Assembly: GCF_964065165.1 (NCBI RefSeq)
Contig: NZ_OZ061549.1
Location: 1,426,001 to 1,490,000, forward strand
Length of the DNA stretch: 64,000 nt
Origin: Levilactobacillus yonginensis
GTDB taxonomy: Bacteria > Bacillota > Bacilli > Lactobacillales > Lactobacillaceae
Direction: 5' to 3'
The notes beneath the pieces were generated by a model that saw only the letters and a program-made list of their open reading frames with translations, was not told the origin of the DNA and did not search any database. The translations under genes and the position numbers were made by a program. Of the stretch, positions 26,449 through 35,923 are shown in pieces (the first letter of the stretch is position 1; each line of letters opens with the position of its first letter).

Positions 26449-27861
26449 TTAGCTGACCCGCACGCTACCGCTAGTTGCGTAAACACTAATTGCGTGTTCT
26501 GGCTGATCACCGACCGTCCCAATCTTATGGGAGTCATCGTTTAAGCTCAGCTGTGCTTCTTGTGGTTCTCGCACGCGATCATGCTTACTCTTCAGATCCA
26601 AACGATAGTCAGTCATCAATGGCATCTGCAGGGTCACGCTGCCCCCAGCCTCAACCTTAAAATCATCAGTTAAGCCGGCCAGCTGAACGTTGACATTCCC
26701 GTTCCCAGCACGAAATGTACCGCCACCAGTAAAATTGCGGCCCTTAATGGCCCCATTATTGGCCGCAACAATGGCTTGTCCCATGTACCCGTCCAGCTTG
26801 ATAGCGCCGTTTTGTCCGTGCAAATCAACGTCACCCGTGTGGTCTACCAATTTAATTGCGCCATTACGGGAATCGACCTTCAAAGTCCCGGACGTTTCCC
26901 GCGACGTCACGCTACCATTTTTGCTTAACAGTTCCAGCTTAGCCGCATGAACTTGGTCTAGCCGAATGGCACCGTTGGTGGACTTCAGTAGGAGCTCACT
27001 CACATGGTCATCAAACGCCCGCATACTGCCGTTGATAGCGTGCGCCGTAATTTTCAGTGGCGCACTGAGGTCGCTGATTTCTAGACTCCCATTACCAGCA
27101 TGGACACCGACCATTGCCGCCAGGTTAGCCGGCAAAAAGATTTCTGCGCGGACGTGGTTGGGCCACAGACGGGGCCGGTCTCCCTGTTTAATTGTGAGGA
27201 GATCCCCGTGCCGTTCAGCTCGCAGGTAATACCGGGCATTGTCCCGGCTCATGTACTCATTGATCACGATTTCGTCGGCATTAGCCGGGCCCAATTTAAC
27301 TGCCGCATCCCGGTAGCTCAGGTCCACATGTGCCAAATCTGCCACGTTAAAGGACTGTGTGTTGACCAGTCGCAGCGACTCCACAAAGGTCCGTCGTGGC
27401 CGCTCACCATTCACATAAACGTCGTCACCCTGGACATCGATCATCCCGCCGGCTACCGAAACATGGTCGCCATCAACTTTGACCAATTTACCAAAATCAA
27501 CCTTATCATTTTCTCCATCTACCAGAACGTGGTGACCCCAAGTCACTTTGTCCCCGTGAATCTTCAATTTGCCAATTTTTACTTGGGAGTCGTCAACGTC
27601 ACGTTCCGTGGCGTCATCAGCTGACCCATCCGCCGCATCTTCTGCCGCCACTTCTTTAAGCAAAGCATCGATGTCGCCCAGCTGTGCCATGGCTTCGTCC
27701 ACGGCCAGTGCTGCAGCCTGTCCCTGATTCACTTTATCCGTGACGGCCTCGGTAAGGTCCCCCACAAGTTCTTCCTTCAATTCCGTCAACGCCCGTGAAG
27801 GCTGATACTGGCTGAATCGTTGATCCAACCGCGTGCGAATTTCCATTGTGATATCGTCCAT
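26449..27861 (-). CDS. HAAS-domain plus DUF4097 beta-helix protein
   Basis: 470 residues. The N-terminal 80 form a helical HAAS/DUF1700-like domain ('RALTELKEELVGDLTEAV'), followed by an Asp/Ala-rich linker. The C-terminal 280 form a DUF4097 beta-helix with repeated NGxI/NGxV turns ('KNGSVTS', 'RNGAIKL', 'QNGAIKL', 'NNGAIKG', 'GNGNVNV'). No signal peptide or membrane span is seen. It starts one base after the PadR gene ends, a pairing typical of HAAS proteins, which are thought to signal with their PadR partner. The role is unknown. Confidence 0.8.
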   Translation of the reverse strand: MDDITMEIRTRLDQRFSQYQPSRALTELKEELVGDLTEAVTDKVNQGQAAALAVDEAMAQLGDIDALLKEVAAEDAADGSADDATERDVDDSQVKIGKLKIHGDKVTWGHHVLVDGENDKVDFGKLVKVDGDHVSVAGGMIDVQGDDVYVNGERPRRTFVESLRLVNTQSFNVADLAHVDLSYRDAAVKLGPANADEIVINEYMSRDNARYYLRAERHGDLLTIKQGDRPRLWPNHVRAEIFLPANLAAMVGVHAGNGSLEISDLSAPLKITAHAINGSMRAFDDHVSELLLKSTNGAIRLDQVHAAKLELLSKNGSVTSRETSGTLKVDSRNGAIKLVDHTGDVDLHGQNGAIKLDGYMGQAIVAANNGAIKGRNFTGGGTFRAGNGNVNVQLAGLTDDFKVEAGGSVTLQMPLMTDYRLDLKSKHDRVREPQEAQLSLNDDSHKIGTVGDQPEHAISVYATSGSVRVS

Positions 27862-27862
27862 G

Positions 27863-28213
27863 CTAATCCTCCTCGGGAACCGTTCCCGTAATTAAGTCAT
27901 CAATAATTGGTTTGGCCACTTGCCAAGCCGCAGTATTTTTCTTCAGCAGGGCCACCCCCACTGGCGTCACGTGATAGTATTTTCGCCGAGATCCCTGAGA
28001 TTCATCCCCCCAGTAGTCCTCCAATGCCCCATTCTTTTCCAGCCGGCGAAAGACGGTATACAACGTGGCCTCGTTGAGTTCATAATGTCCCTGACTTAGT
28101 AGCTTGACTCGTTTGGCGACCTGATATCCATAACTATCCCCCTGTTGCAGAATATTTAAAATAATCGTATCCGTATGGCCCCGGATGAGATCTTTGGAAA
28201 TAACCTCAGCCAT
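27863..28213 (-). CDS. PadR family transcriptional regulator
   Basis: 116 residues: winged helix with 'SYGYQVAKRVK', 'LNEATLYTVFRRLEKNGALEDYW' and the wing 'SRRKYYHVTPVGVALL'; a short C-terminal dimerisation helix follows. It is first in a two-gene operon with the HAAS/DUF4097 protein. A palindrome between its own -35 and -10 (28255-28272) indicates autorepression. Confidence 0.92.
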   Translation of the reverse strand: MAEVISKDLIRGHTDTIILNILQQGDSYGYQVAKRVKLLSQGHYELNEATLYTVFRRLEKNGALEDYWGDESQGSRRKYYHVTPVGVALLKKNTAAWQVAKPIIDDLITGTVPEED

Positions 28214-28246
28214 ATTGCCACTCCCTTCCGTTTTCTCAATGGAACT

Positions 28247-28275
28247 AATGTATCACACACTACTATGTGTGTCAA
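28247..28275 (-). promoter_or_regulatory. PadR promoter with operator
   Basis: On the minus strand -35 TTGACA (28270-28275), 17 bases, -10 TACATT (28247-28252). ACACAC-TACTAT-GTGTGT (28255-28272) fills the spacer, the position expected of a repressor site for the PadR encoded 34 bases downstream. Confidence 0.75.
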
Positions 28276-28309
28276 AGTAATTTATCTAAAACAGTAAAAT
28301 ACCTAATAA

Positions 28310-28482
28310 AGAGAGTGAGCCAAAGGGCGGTTAGTCAATAAGCATTAACGTCGATGGACGAATAATCCTGATCTTGGATTGTTTGTCCATCGGGGTTAAG
28401 CGGAGTTGACTGCCTTTCGTCGCATGTTTCAGCTATATATGTTCAGAACGCAAAAAGGGTCTGAGACTTTTGTCCCAGACCA
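28310..28482 (+). repeat. Family B structured repeat (B2), full copy
   Basis: Same plan as B1 and B3. The inner hairpin is GATGGACGAATAATCC against GGATTGTTTGTCCATC, where GG/CC replace the GA/TC pairs of B3. It closes with GTCTGAGAC/GTCCCAGAC. Bases 28483-28696 that follow up to the cdd stop show no gene. Confidence 0.8.
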
Positions 28483-28696
28483 CTTAGTCTAAAATTAAGT
28501 TTGCATGACTGGCTTGAGTTCTACTGAAGCTGGATCAGCCACAAACTAAGGTCGGTGTACTGCCTAACACGTAACCCCCACTTTAGCTACCAACCACTTT
28601 AACTACCAACCCGAGGTTTTTACGCCAACGGACAATTGCAACGACTAATGTAACCGCAGGCCCCAATTTCTGGCAGTCGAAGGCGGCTTTTAAAGT

Positions 28697-29089
28697 CTAT
28701 TTCAGCTCAGTAAACGCCCCAGGAAGAATACCCTCAACGGTAGTCTCAGCAAAAGCGCCGGACTGATTAGTTAAGTAGACCGGTGCATCAGCATCAAAGA
28801 ACTCAGCAATCACCTGCCGACAGATACCACAAGGTGCGATGGGACCTTCCGTATTGCCAGTGACTAACAGCGCCGTAAAATGTTTCTCACCAGCAGCGAT
28901 ACCGGAAAAGATTGCCGTCCGTTCGGCACAGTTGGTTGCGCCGTACGATGCGTTTTCAATATTGCAGCCACCATAGACCTTGCCACTAGCACCAACCGCC
29001 GCTGCCCCAACGTGAAAGTGGGAATACGGGGTGTAGGCTTTGTCCAACATTGCCGTAGCAACTTTCAATAATTCAACTTGTTCTGCCAT
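28697..29089 (-). CDS. cdd: Cytidine deaminase
   Basis: 130 residues with the full cytidine deaminase signature: 'FHVGAAAV' near 24, 'NIENASYGATNCAERTAIF' (about 42-60) with the zinc Cys and catalytic Glu of CAE, and 'PCGICRQV' (about 86) with the other two zinc cysteines. It converts cytidine and deoxycytidine to uridine forms in pyrimidine salvage. It has its own AT-rich upstream region. Confidence 0.96.
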   Translation of the reverse strand: MAEQVELLKVATAMLDKAYTPYSHFHVGAAAVGASGKVYGGCNIENASYGATNCAERTAIFSGIAAGEKHFTALLVTGNTEGPIAPCGICRQVIAEFFDADAPVYLTNQSGAFAETTVEGILPGAFTELK

Positions 29090-29288
29090 GTTGATTCCTC
29101 CTCGTTATTAAACGGTTTTACTTCACTACATTGTTACACAAACGGCTTGTAAGCGCTACCGTTTCGGCCAACTTTCTACGTATTTCGTTAATTTTTCACT
29201 AAACTGGCTAAGCCTGAGACGAGCTATGCTAGAATAAACGTCATAACTACACCTCAATAAACCAAAATTCAGGGAGATAATTCGTCTA

Positions 29289-29873
29289 ATGAAAGCCTTT
29301 CGCAGTATTCTAAGCTGGGTTTTGCCTATCTTGATTGCCCTTGTGGTCGTCTTGCTGGTACGCACCTACGTGTTTGAAGTCGTTAAGGTCTCAGGTGGCT
29401 CCATGGAGCCCAACCTGGCTGACCAAGAACGAATGGTGGTCGTCAAACCACTGAAGTTAAAACGGCTCAGCGTCATTGTCTTTGACGCCTACGGGGAAGA
29501 CCCACAAGCCGCCAAAAACACCAACTACGTTAAGCGGGTCATCGGCCTGCCTGGTGACAAAGTCGTCAGCAAGAACGGCTATATTTACGTGAACAACCAA
29601 GCTATCAATCAGTCCTTCATCAGCAAAGACGAGCGGACTTCGGGAACTGGTAATTGGACGCTAAGCAGTCTTGCCAAGGCGCATGACTGGAAGTATCAGG
29701 GGAATACAGTTCCCCAAAACCACTACTTCGTGCTCGGTGATCACCGGAGCATTTCCGAGGATGGCCGCGCCTGGGGTTACGTGGATTCTGACAAGGTCAT
29801 GGGAATTGTGAAGGTTCCCTTCTGGCAAGGCACCACAACTCATCGGACCAACGTGAATAGTCTGGCAAGCTAA
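29289..29873 (+). CDS. lepB: Signal peptidase I
   Basis: 194 residues: one N-terminal membrane anchor (about 8-29), catalytic Ser in 'SGGSMEPNL' (about 37), catalytic Lys in 'NYVKRVIGLPGD' (about 76) and the box E motif 'GDHRSISEDGR' (about 149-159). It removes signal peptides at the outer face of the membrane, serving the many secreted proteins of this region. A terminator follows. Confidence 0.96.
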   Translation: MKAFRSILSWVLPILIALVVVLLVRTYVFEVVKVSGGSMEPNLADQERMVVVKPLKLKRLSVIVFDAYGEDPQAAKNTNYVKRVIGLPGDKVVSKNGYIYVNNQAINQSFISKDERTSGTGNWTLSSLAKAHDWKYQGNTVPQNHYFVLGDHRSISEDGRAWGYVDSDKVMGIVKVPFWQGTTTHRTNVNSLAS

Positions 29874-29889
29874 GCTAACGACAGCAATC

Positions 29890-29929
29890 AAAAATGGATT
29901 CAGGGCGAATAACCTTGAATCCATTTTTT
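29890..29929. terminator. Terminator after signal peptidase gene
   Basis: AAAATGGATTCA pairs with TGAATCCATTTT and a T-run follows. It lies between convergent genes and probably works both ways. Confidence 0.88.
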
Positions 29930-29973
29930 AACACGCTATTTACGCATCCACGTTCTATTTTTTTACAAATCGG

Positions 29974-32349
29974 TTAGCTCTCACGACGCTTCACAAGTGC
30001 CCCACTGATCACTGCCGCTAAAATTAAGAGTCCCAGCATAACCAGCGAAGTGGCCTTCGCTTCATTCGTTTGAGGCAAAGCACCAGCTGAACCCGCTGAA
30101 GGGGCAGCTGCAGCATGGTGTGAAAGGGTTGTCGCTGGTGTATTCCCAGTTATGGTGTCGGCACCACCCCCGTGATTGGTAACATCAGGCGTATTAGGTG
30201 AAACACCATCGCCCTCTTCACTAGTTGGTGTCTGATCATCCGGAACGGTGACCGTCTGGCTGGCATCATTGATATCCGCGTGGGTAGCAATCTCCTTGCC
30301 ATCCTGGTACAAGTTTTCAAATACAACCAGTTGCTTGCCAGCTAAGCCACTTGCATCAAAGGTAAAGTCAACGTAAACGTAGCCATTAGCCGACGTTGGC
30401 GTAAAGGTCGTCGAACCGGCAACCTCTTTACCATTGACCAGCAGTGCGTTCCCCGTTTCCTTGTCCATTAAGATACCAGAAACGGTGTAAGACTTACCTG
30501 GCGTTAAATTCGTGTATTGCACCCGATCTTGTACGGTGACCGAGCTATCAGCGTCAACTGATTTGTCGCCATCACTGGCATCGGTAGCCGTCGTTTGTAG
30601 CGTTGGATTGGAAACGATAACCGTTTGACCATTATCGTTAATATCAGCGTGACTAGTTACTTGATTGCCGTTGTGATAGAGCGTTTCAAAGACCACAATG
30701 TCCTTACCACGTAGTGAACTGGCATTAAAAGTAAACTGGACATTGATGATACCATTGGGTGCTTCAGGGGTAAAGGTGGTTGAACCAGTAATTTCTTGCC
30801 CATCAACCTTGAGCGTGTTACCAGTCGTCTTATCCATCAAGACACCCTTGACCGTGTAGGTCTTACCCGGCGTCAAATTGTGGAAAGTAACGCGATCAAC
30901 AATGGTTGTGTCGCGGGTTGGATTGATTACCTTATCCCCATCGTTACCATCAACCGCAGTCGTCCCAATTGATGGTTTTTGCGTTAGATTAATAGCCACA
31001 GTCTGGCCGCTATCGTTGATGTCTTCATGACTAATGACCACTTTACCATCTTGAAGTAGGCTTTCAAAAGCAACGACCTGCTTCCCGTTCAGAGCGCTCG
31101 CATCAAACGTAAACGCAACATTAACTGACCCTGCGCTTGAAGTTGGTGTGAACGTCGTTGAGCCAGTAACCTGTTTGCCGTTCACTTGTAAGGCGTTACC
31201 CGTAGCTTTGTCCATTAGAGTGCCTTTAACCGTGTACGCCTTGCCAACGGTGAGTCCTTTATACTGAACCTGATCGACAATCTTAGCCTCACCAGACTGG
31301 GTAATCGTTTTATTACCGTCACTAGTCGCCGTCGTCCCAATGGTTGGCTTCTCAACATCTGACTTCCAACTCATCGTGTCAGTGGCCTTTTGATCATCAC
31401 TGACATACTTATCACCCACAACTAACGCCTGTTGTTGGTTCGTCGCAGGTCGATCGTACTTCGCGAAGGTGTAGGAATCGGTCCCACCATTAGCAACGAC
31501 ATCGACCGATCCATCAGCCGTCGTGTCCGGCACGGAAATGCTGAACTTATCACTGACCTTGACGTTAACGCCCTTGGTCGAACTAATTTCTGAACTCGTT
31601 CCGTCCGCCGTCTTAACCTGAGCACCAGTTACGTCCTTACTCAAAGTAATATCGGCTTGCCCTTGTAAATCATGCGGCGCGGTTAACTCATAATTCTGCG
31701 TGAACTGACCATTCTTATCAGTAACGCTTCCATCCTTTTGCAGCTGAATATCCAGGTCTTCGTATACCCACTGTTTAAGGTTAGCCATCGCATCGTTCAA
31801 CGTCGGATTTACAATATCAAAATCATCAACGTTAATCCCATCGGTTGGGACAATCTTATGAACCATCCACTGCGTTGCAATGAAGGCATCGATGTTGCTC
31901 AGGGTCGAAACACCAGCCCCTTTATATGTATCGGTACCGTGTTCAACATAACCCAACTTTAACAGGTTACTCAGTTGCTTCTTCTGGGTGGCACTCAAGT
32001 CGTCTAGCGGTGACGACGAGCCATTTGGTGTTTCTTGATCAAAGTTCAAGCAGTATGCCAAAGCACCATCAGCCGTCTTAAACTTTTGACCATTCCAATC
32101 AGCGCCATTTCTTTGGGCAAATCCCCAAATTAACCCATCACTATCATATTTCAAATAGGTCCCTTGCAGTGGCACGCCATCATTCCAGGCATTGGTCGTC
32201 GTATCAATGCCAACTGGTGAAAATGTCTTTGAACCCGCTGGTGTAACCGCATCTTGGGCGGCTGAAGCCGGTGTGGGTGTGACTAAAAAGAATAGCGAAA
32301 CCGCCAACAGTCCAACGAGGCTAAGAATCCCTAGTATTCTCTTTTTCAT
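29974..32349 (-). CDS. LPXTG-anchored thioester/VaFE-repeat adhesin
   Basis: 791 residues: signal peptide (to about 30); a thioester domain (about 60-200) with Cys in 'AYCLNFDQETP' (about 97) and Gln in 'ATQWMVHK' (about 160), which can form an internal thioester for covalent host or substrate attachment; three VaFE repeats (about 336-455, 458-578, 580-700), each ending 'VFE(S/T/N)L..G...H.DIND', the T-Q ester-bond type; a Thr/Asp-rich spacer; and LPQTNEA (about 757) with span and basic tail. It is a wall-anchored fibrillar adhesin. The third repeat ends before a low-complexity wall-spanning region. Confidence 0.92.
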   Translation of the reverse strand: MKKRILGILSLVGLLAVSLFFLVTPTPASAAQDAVTPAGSKTFSPVGIDTTTNAWNDGVPLQGTYLKYDSDGLIWGFAQRNGADWNGQKFKTADGALAYCLNFDQETPNGSSSPLDDLSATQKKQLSNLLKLGYVEHGTDTYKGAGVSTLSNIDAFIATQWMVHKIVPTDGINVDDFDIVNPTLNDAMANLKQWVYEDLDIQLQKDGSVTDKNGQFTQNYELTAPHDLQGQADITLSKDVTGAQVKTADGTSSEISSTKGVNVKVSDKFSISVPDTTADGSVDVVANGGTDSYTFAKYDRPATNQQQALVVGDKYVSDDQKATDTMSWKSDVEKPTIGTTATSDGNKTITQSGEAKIVDQVQYKGLTVGKAYTVKGTLMDKATGNALQVNGKQVTGSTTFTPTSSAGSVNVAFTFDASALNGKQVVAFESLLQDGKVVISHEDINDSGQTVAINLTQKPSIGTTAVDGNDGDKVINPTRDTTIVDRVTFHNLTPGKTYTVKGVLMDKTTGNTLKVDGQEITGSTTFTPEAPNGIINVQFTFNASSLRGKDIVVFETLYHNGNQVTSHADINDNGQTVIVSNPTLQTTATDASDGDKSVDADSSVTVQDRVQYTNLTPGKSYTVSGILMDKETGNALLVNGKEVAGSTTFTPTSANGYVYVDFTFDASGLAGKQLVVFENLYQDGKEIATHADINDASQTVTVPDDQTPTSEEGDGVSPNTPDVTNHGGGADTITGNTPATTLSHHAAAAPSAGSAGALPQTNEAKATSLVMLGLLILAAVISGALVKRRES

Positions 32350-32393
32350 TTCTAAGACCCCCTTAAGGAAATTTTAATGTCATTTATAGTTTG

Positions 32394-32422
32394 ATAATAT
32401 TACATAACATTCAATCCTGCAA
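32394..32422 (-). promoter_or_regulatory. Promoter of the adhesin gene
   Basis: On the minus strand TTGCAG (32417-32422), 17 bases, TATTAT (32394-32399). The rest of 32423-32800 is AT-rich with one long-loop hairpin (AGCCCCGAT near 32495 with ATCGGGCT near 32546) and no gene. Confidence 0.6.
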
Positions 32423-32844
32423 TAGGTTCGTAGGGCATAATTCTAGCGGGTGTTAAACACTTTATGAATAAATTATATGACTAATCAAGTGATAAGCCCC
32501 GATATCAGACAATCGCTGTTAAAACGTTTATAAAATCGCACCACATCGGGCTATTTGGATAGTATAAACATCATAGTATGTTTAATTAAAATAATTTTTA
32601 AATGGCCGTAAACTGGGGCTATTTTGCGATTTTAGCGATTGGTTTGTTTGTTCAGCTTCATAACGTCTGCCCTCACACAAACTGAATAGTGGCTAAATAT
32701 TGTGACGATAGCTTCCGACCCTTTTCACAAGCACCTGATTATTTTAGAAAACGACAGCTATGCGTACCAAGCTTCTCAACCACTACTTGTGGTCTCTGCC
32801 GCTTTTTCAAATGTGCTATACTGCTGAAAAATCGAGGTGATTTG

Positions 32845-33270
32845 ATGGTTCGCAAATACCTAACTAACTACTGCCACAGTCTCCTGCCGATTCTCAGTTA
32901 CCTGCTATTCACGGCCCACACGTTGGGCTTCACCGTTAAATTAGATCACGGACCGCTCACCATCTATCTGCTAAGCTCTTGGCTTATCTGTTATCCCTTG
33001 GTGGCGGACACGTTGCAGCGACTCCGACCCGAACGATTTTTGGCTCGACGACCTGCTATTCGATTACACAACCAGGATCTCCAATTTCACGACCACGGTT
33101 CTAACTGGCGCGTCCCCCACACCAAGGTCTCCCTTCTCGCTGCCAAAGATGTCGACACACCTGCGACGATTGGGCGCTGGCTATTCCTTCAAATTGCTAT
33201 TCTGGGGCTGATTTTGCTAGCGCCTGCCTTATTACTGGGAAAATTACTCTGGCGACGTGGCTATCATTAA
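32845..33270 (+). CDS. Small membrane protein of unknown function
   Basis: 141 residues from ATG after GAGGTGA; the frame is open further upstream, but the -10 TATACT at 32817-32822 excludes a start before about 32829. Hydrophobic spans lie near 10-28, 36-52 and 110-132, with a basic loop between. No family is recognised. Confidence 0.6.
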   Translation: MVRKYLTNYCHSLLPILSYLLFTAHTLGFTVKLDHGPLTIYLLSSWLICYPLVADTLQRLRPERFLARRPAIRLHNQDLQFHDHGSNWRVPHTKVSLLAAKDVDTPATIGRWLFLQIAILGLILLAPALLLGKLLWRRGYH

Positions 33271-33280
33271 CATTACCAAA

Positions 33281-33346
33281 AGACGCCTAGTCTCAGCCCA
33301 ACACCACTCACATGGAATGGTGTCTAAGGCTGAAACTAAGCGTCTG
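33281..33346. terminator. Bidirectional terminator before oleate hydratase
   Basis: A long hairpin: AGACGCCTAGT...GGCTGA type arms (AGACGC with GCGTCT, TCAGCC with GGCTGA, ACACCA with TGGTGT) between convergent genes. Confidence 0.75.
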
Positions 33347-33383
33347 CTTAATTTATTGTGTTTAAACTAAACTGTCATTATTC

Positions 33384-35078
33384 CTAGCTAAACATCCGCC
33401 GCGTAGCTTTCAACAAGGTCCTCTTATCCTTGTCGTAACGTGGTGTATCCACTAAGTTATCCATTGAGATTCCAGCAAAGTGGTAAGCGGCAATTTCACC
33501 TGAACGAACCGCACTCTGCTCCGTGAAGATCATCTGGTAAGGCTGCTCCGCAAACTCACCAGTGAAGGCTAAGTTAGTGGAATGCGCTGGAATGACCTCT
33601 GGCCGGTCCGTCTTAGCCCGGTTGTTAAACAGTGCTGAGGCGTAGGGCATGTAAACTGGAATGTTGTTAATGATACTGTCCAAGATTTCTGGTTCCTTAT
33701 CCCGAATATTGTTGGGACCAGGGTCGACCTTAGCCAGTTGTCCAATCAATTCCTGGGCCATTTCCTTCCCATTCATCTTAATGTACTGCTTGTGGACGAA
33801 CTCACCAGTCCGCCGTGGGTATAGGAAGTAGCCCCAAATGACGGATTCGTTAGGCTTTTGGGTGGTAAAGTGTGGTTGATGATGAACCACGATCGACATG
33901 TTCACGTCCTTTTGTCCCAGTGGTGTGATCGGTGTCGTGGACAGGAAGGAGTTCAACGCGTTTCCAGGAACCTGCGTCGTAATCCGGGTAATTTCGTTCA
34001 AGAGTAGGTGATTCTTGGTAGTCAACGTAAAGCTGACCCACTCGGAATTCTTACGGTCGTCGAAGAACTTGTCTGGCGTCCCCAAATTGTAGAAGCGTTC
34101 GGTGGCCTTCTTCCACAGTGCCGCACTGATCCCATATTCCATGTTCTCCCGCGCTGGGGTGTCGTAATCTCCCATGGTAGCAGAGTCCGTGATGGAACCG
34201 TTGGTGAAGATAACAGCCGTGTCACCATCCACATCGACCAGCTCTTCCGTATCATCGGCCACATTCTTAACGTGCAGGCCGGTCACGGTAATTTCATCCT
34301 GTAAGGCACTGTCCGCAAACTCCCAGTCAGTCACGATTCGGTTGTCCAAGAAGGTTACACCGTTATCCTTCAAGTAGTTGATCAGCGGTAACATAATACT
34401 TTCAAACTGATTATAACGGGTCCGGTTGACCCCAACTAAATGTTCAATCTGCGTAAATTCATAGATCATTTGGTGCATGTAGCGCCGCAATTCTTGCGCG
34501 GAGCTTTCAATTCTGAAGGCAAAGGTCGTTTCCCACGTGTACCAGAAATTGGTTTGGAACATGTGCGGGTCGTCCTTGAAGTACTCGGCAATCGTCACGT
34601 TATCGAGCTTGGTTTCCTCTTCGTCAGGCATTAAAACTAACTTGGATAGCAAGACCCGGTCCTTGTTATTCAGACCTAATTTACCGCCATCAATGATTCC
34701 TTTGCCCCCCTGCATCAACCGTGCCTTATCAAAGGTTTGGTGATGAAAATCAAAGTCGTGGGTATCTTCAGCGGCCGTCATGCCCTCTTCGGTGGCTGAC
34801 GGAATCCGGTCGAGCAGGTCCATCAAATCAACGTAAGTCCGGTAGTTCAACATTCGACCACCACGGGCCACGTAACCCGTTTGGTTATCCAGCGGGTGGT
34901 TCTTGTTCCAATACTCATTACTGAACTCACCAGTCTCGCCACCGTCATTGGCCCCGTGCATGTCAGCCCCATAAAATGTAATCTGACTGCCGTTCCAATG
35001 GGCTTCTTGAATCAGGTAAACCGCTGCGGCCATATTAGATAAGCCGGCACCGATCATTACTGCTTTTGTCTTTACCAT
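33384..35078 (-). CDS. ohyA: Oleate hydratase (myosin-cross-reactive antigen family)
   Basis: 564 residues, the usual length. The N-terminal FAD-binding motif is 'MIGAGLSNMAAAVYLI', followed by 'GGRMLNYRTYVDLMDLL' and 'GGKGIIDGGKLGLNNKDR'. These FAD enzymes add water to the cis-9 double bond of oleic or linoleic acid, a detoxification step. The frame opens at a GTG at 35087, but ACGGAGG is spaced eight bases before the ATG at 35078. It is monocistronic. Confidence 0.93.
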   Translation of the reverse strand: MVKTKAVMIGAGLSNMAAAVYLIQEAHWNGSQITFYGADMHGANDGGETGEFSNEYWNKNHPLDNQTGYVARGGRMLNYRTYVDLMDLLDRIPSATEEGMTAAEDTHDFDFHHQTFDKARLMQGGKGIIDGGKLGLNNKDRVLLSKLVLMPDEEETKLDNVTIAEYFKDDPHMFQTNFWYTWETTFAFRIESSAQELRRYMHQMIYEFTQIEHLVGVNRTRYNQFESIMLPLINYLKDNGVTFLDNRIVTDWEFADSALQDEITVTGLHVKNVADDTEELVDVDGDTAVIFTNGSITDSATMGDYDTPARENMEYGISAALWKKATERFYNLGTPDKFFDDRKNSEWVSFTLTTKNHLLLNEITRITTQVPGNALNSFLSTTPITPLGQKDVNMSIVVHHQPHFTTQKPNESVIWGYFLYPRRTGEFVHKQYIKMNGKEMAQELIGQLAKVDPGPNNIRDKEPEILDSIINNIPVYMPYASALFNNRAKTDRPEVIPAHSTNLAFTGEFAEQPYQMIFTEQSAVRSGEIAAYHFAGISMDNLVDTPRYDKDKRTLLKATRRMFS

Positions 35079-35271
35079 CAAAAACACCTCCGTAGATTCA
35101 TAACGCCTTTTACGCCCCCATTATGCTTGCTTTGTCAGACGTTGTAAAGCGATTACTTTTCAGTATTAACCAGTTCTAAGAATCGCTAGAAATCCTTAAT
35201 CTAACGGCAATTGTGATAGGTCGTGTTGTAGTTGTGGGTTATCTGTCCAGGTAGGTCAAGATCCCCAAAAT

Positions 35272-35467
35272 GGCCGCCTCCGGCCGCCAGGGATGGCACC
35301 TGCTGTGGGGACCGCCTGCGGCCTGAGGCCCGGTCCTTCGGCTCGACTTGAAGCCCCGCCCAAGCCCAGGCGGGTCTCCAAGCTCGTCCCGTGTTGGTGG
35401 CTCGGCAACCCCACCGAGCCACCAACACTTTCACAGCCGGCACCATCCCTGACAACCTCCGGCTACG
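35272..35467 (-). repeat. Family A structured repeat (A4), full three-arm copy
   Basis: On the minus strand the long outer stem GTCAGGGATGG...CCATCCCTGG closes three arms: TGTTGGTGGCTCGG with its complement; CGAGCTTGGAGACCCGCC against GGCGGGGCTTCAAGTCG; and GGACCGGGCC...GGCGGTCC containing the ACCGC/GGC motif (reversed). It shares with A5, A7 and A8 the linkers GGGACGAG and CAAGTCGAG and the edge GGCGGCCGGAGGCGG. Frames of 84-90 codons across it are accidental. Confidence 0.8.
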
Positions 35468-35684
35468 GTAGTTTTCTGGATTTAATCCGGTTTAGGCCCA
35501 CGACACGACCTATCACAGTTGTCTTAGCTATCAGTTTAATCAGTAACAATTGCAGCGGCTATTAAGCACGTAACCGACATCAAACTTACTGACTACCATA
35601 TCGTGATGGCAGGCTGACCAATTCCATCGAACTTCAACTGCATAACCGGCTTGCGTTTACAGTGTTGCCATTTCCCATACACAG

Positions 35685-35855
35685 AAGCCGCTGGTAGCTA
35701 GACTTGGATCCTGTGTATGGGGCTGGTTTCCCAAGATTAGGCCACGGGACGAGTTTGAAAACACGGTGATTTTCCGAGGTTTCAAGTCGAGACTAAAGAC
35801 CGCCTTTTGGCTTTAGTCGGTCCCCCCAGCGAAACGTCTAGCTACCAGCGGCGGC
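35685..35855 (+). repeat. Family A structured repeat (A5), with an alternative hairpin
   Basis: The outer stem GCCGCTGGTAGCTAGAC pairs with GTCTAGCTACCAGCGGC. Inside are GGGACGAGTTTGAAAAC against GGTTTCAAGTCGAG and the arm GACTAAAGACCGCC-TTTT-GGCTTTAGTC. CCATACACAG (35676) can also pair with CTGTGTATGG (35711), which would trap the 5' strand of the outer stem in a loop. Confidence 0.75.
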
Positions 35856-35875
35856 AATCTACAACTAATCCCAAC

Positions 35876-35908
35876 AAAAAAAGAAGCACGCCATCAAGCG
35901 TGCTTCTA
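35876..35908 (-). terminator. Terminator of the 35924 gene
   Basis: On the minus strand AGAAGCACGC pairs with GCGTGCTTCT around TTGATG, followed by seven T. Confidence 0.92.
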
Positions 35909-35923
35909 GTTGAAACAACCACG

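Noticed and set aside
35201-35565. Frames of 84-90 codons on both strands
   Set aside because: Produced by the GC-rich arms of repeat A4.
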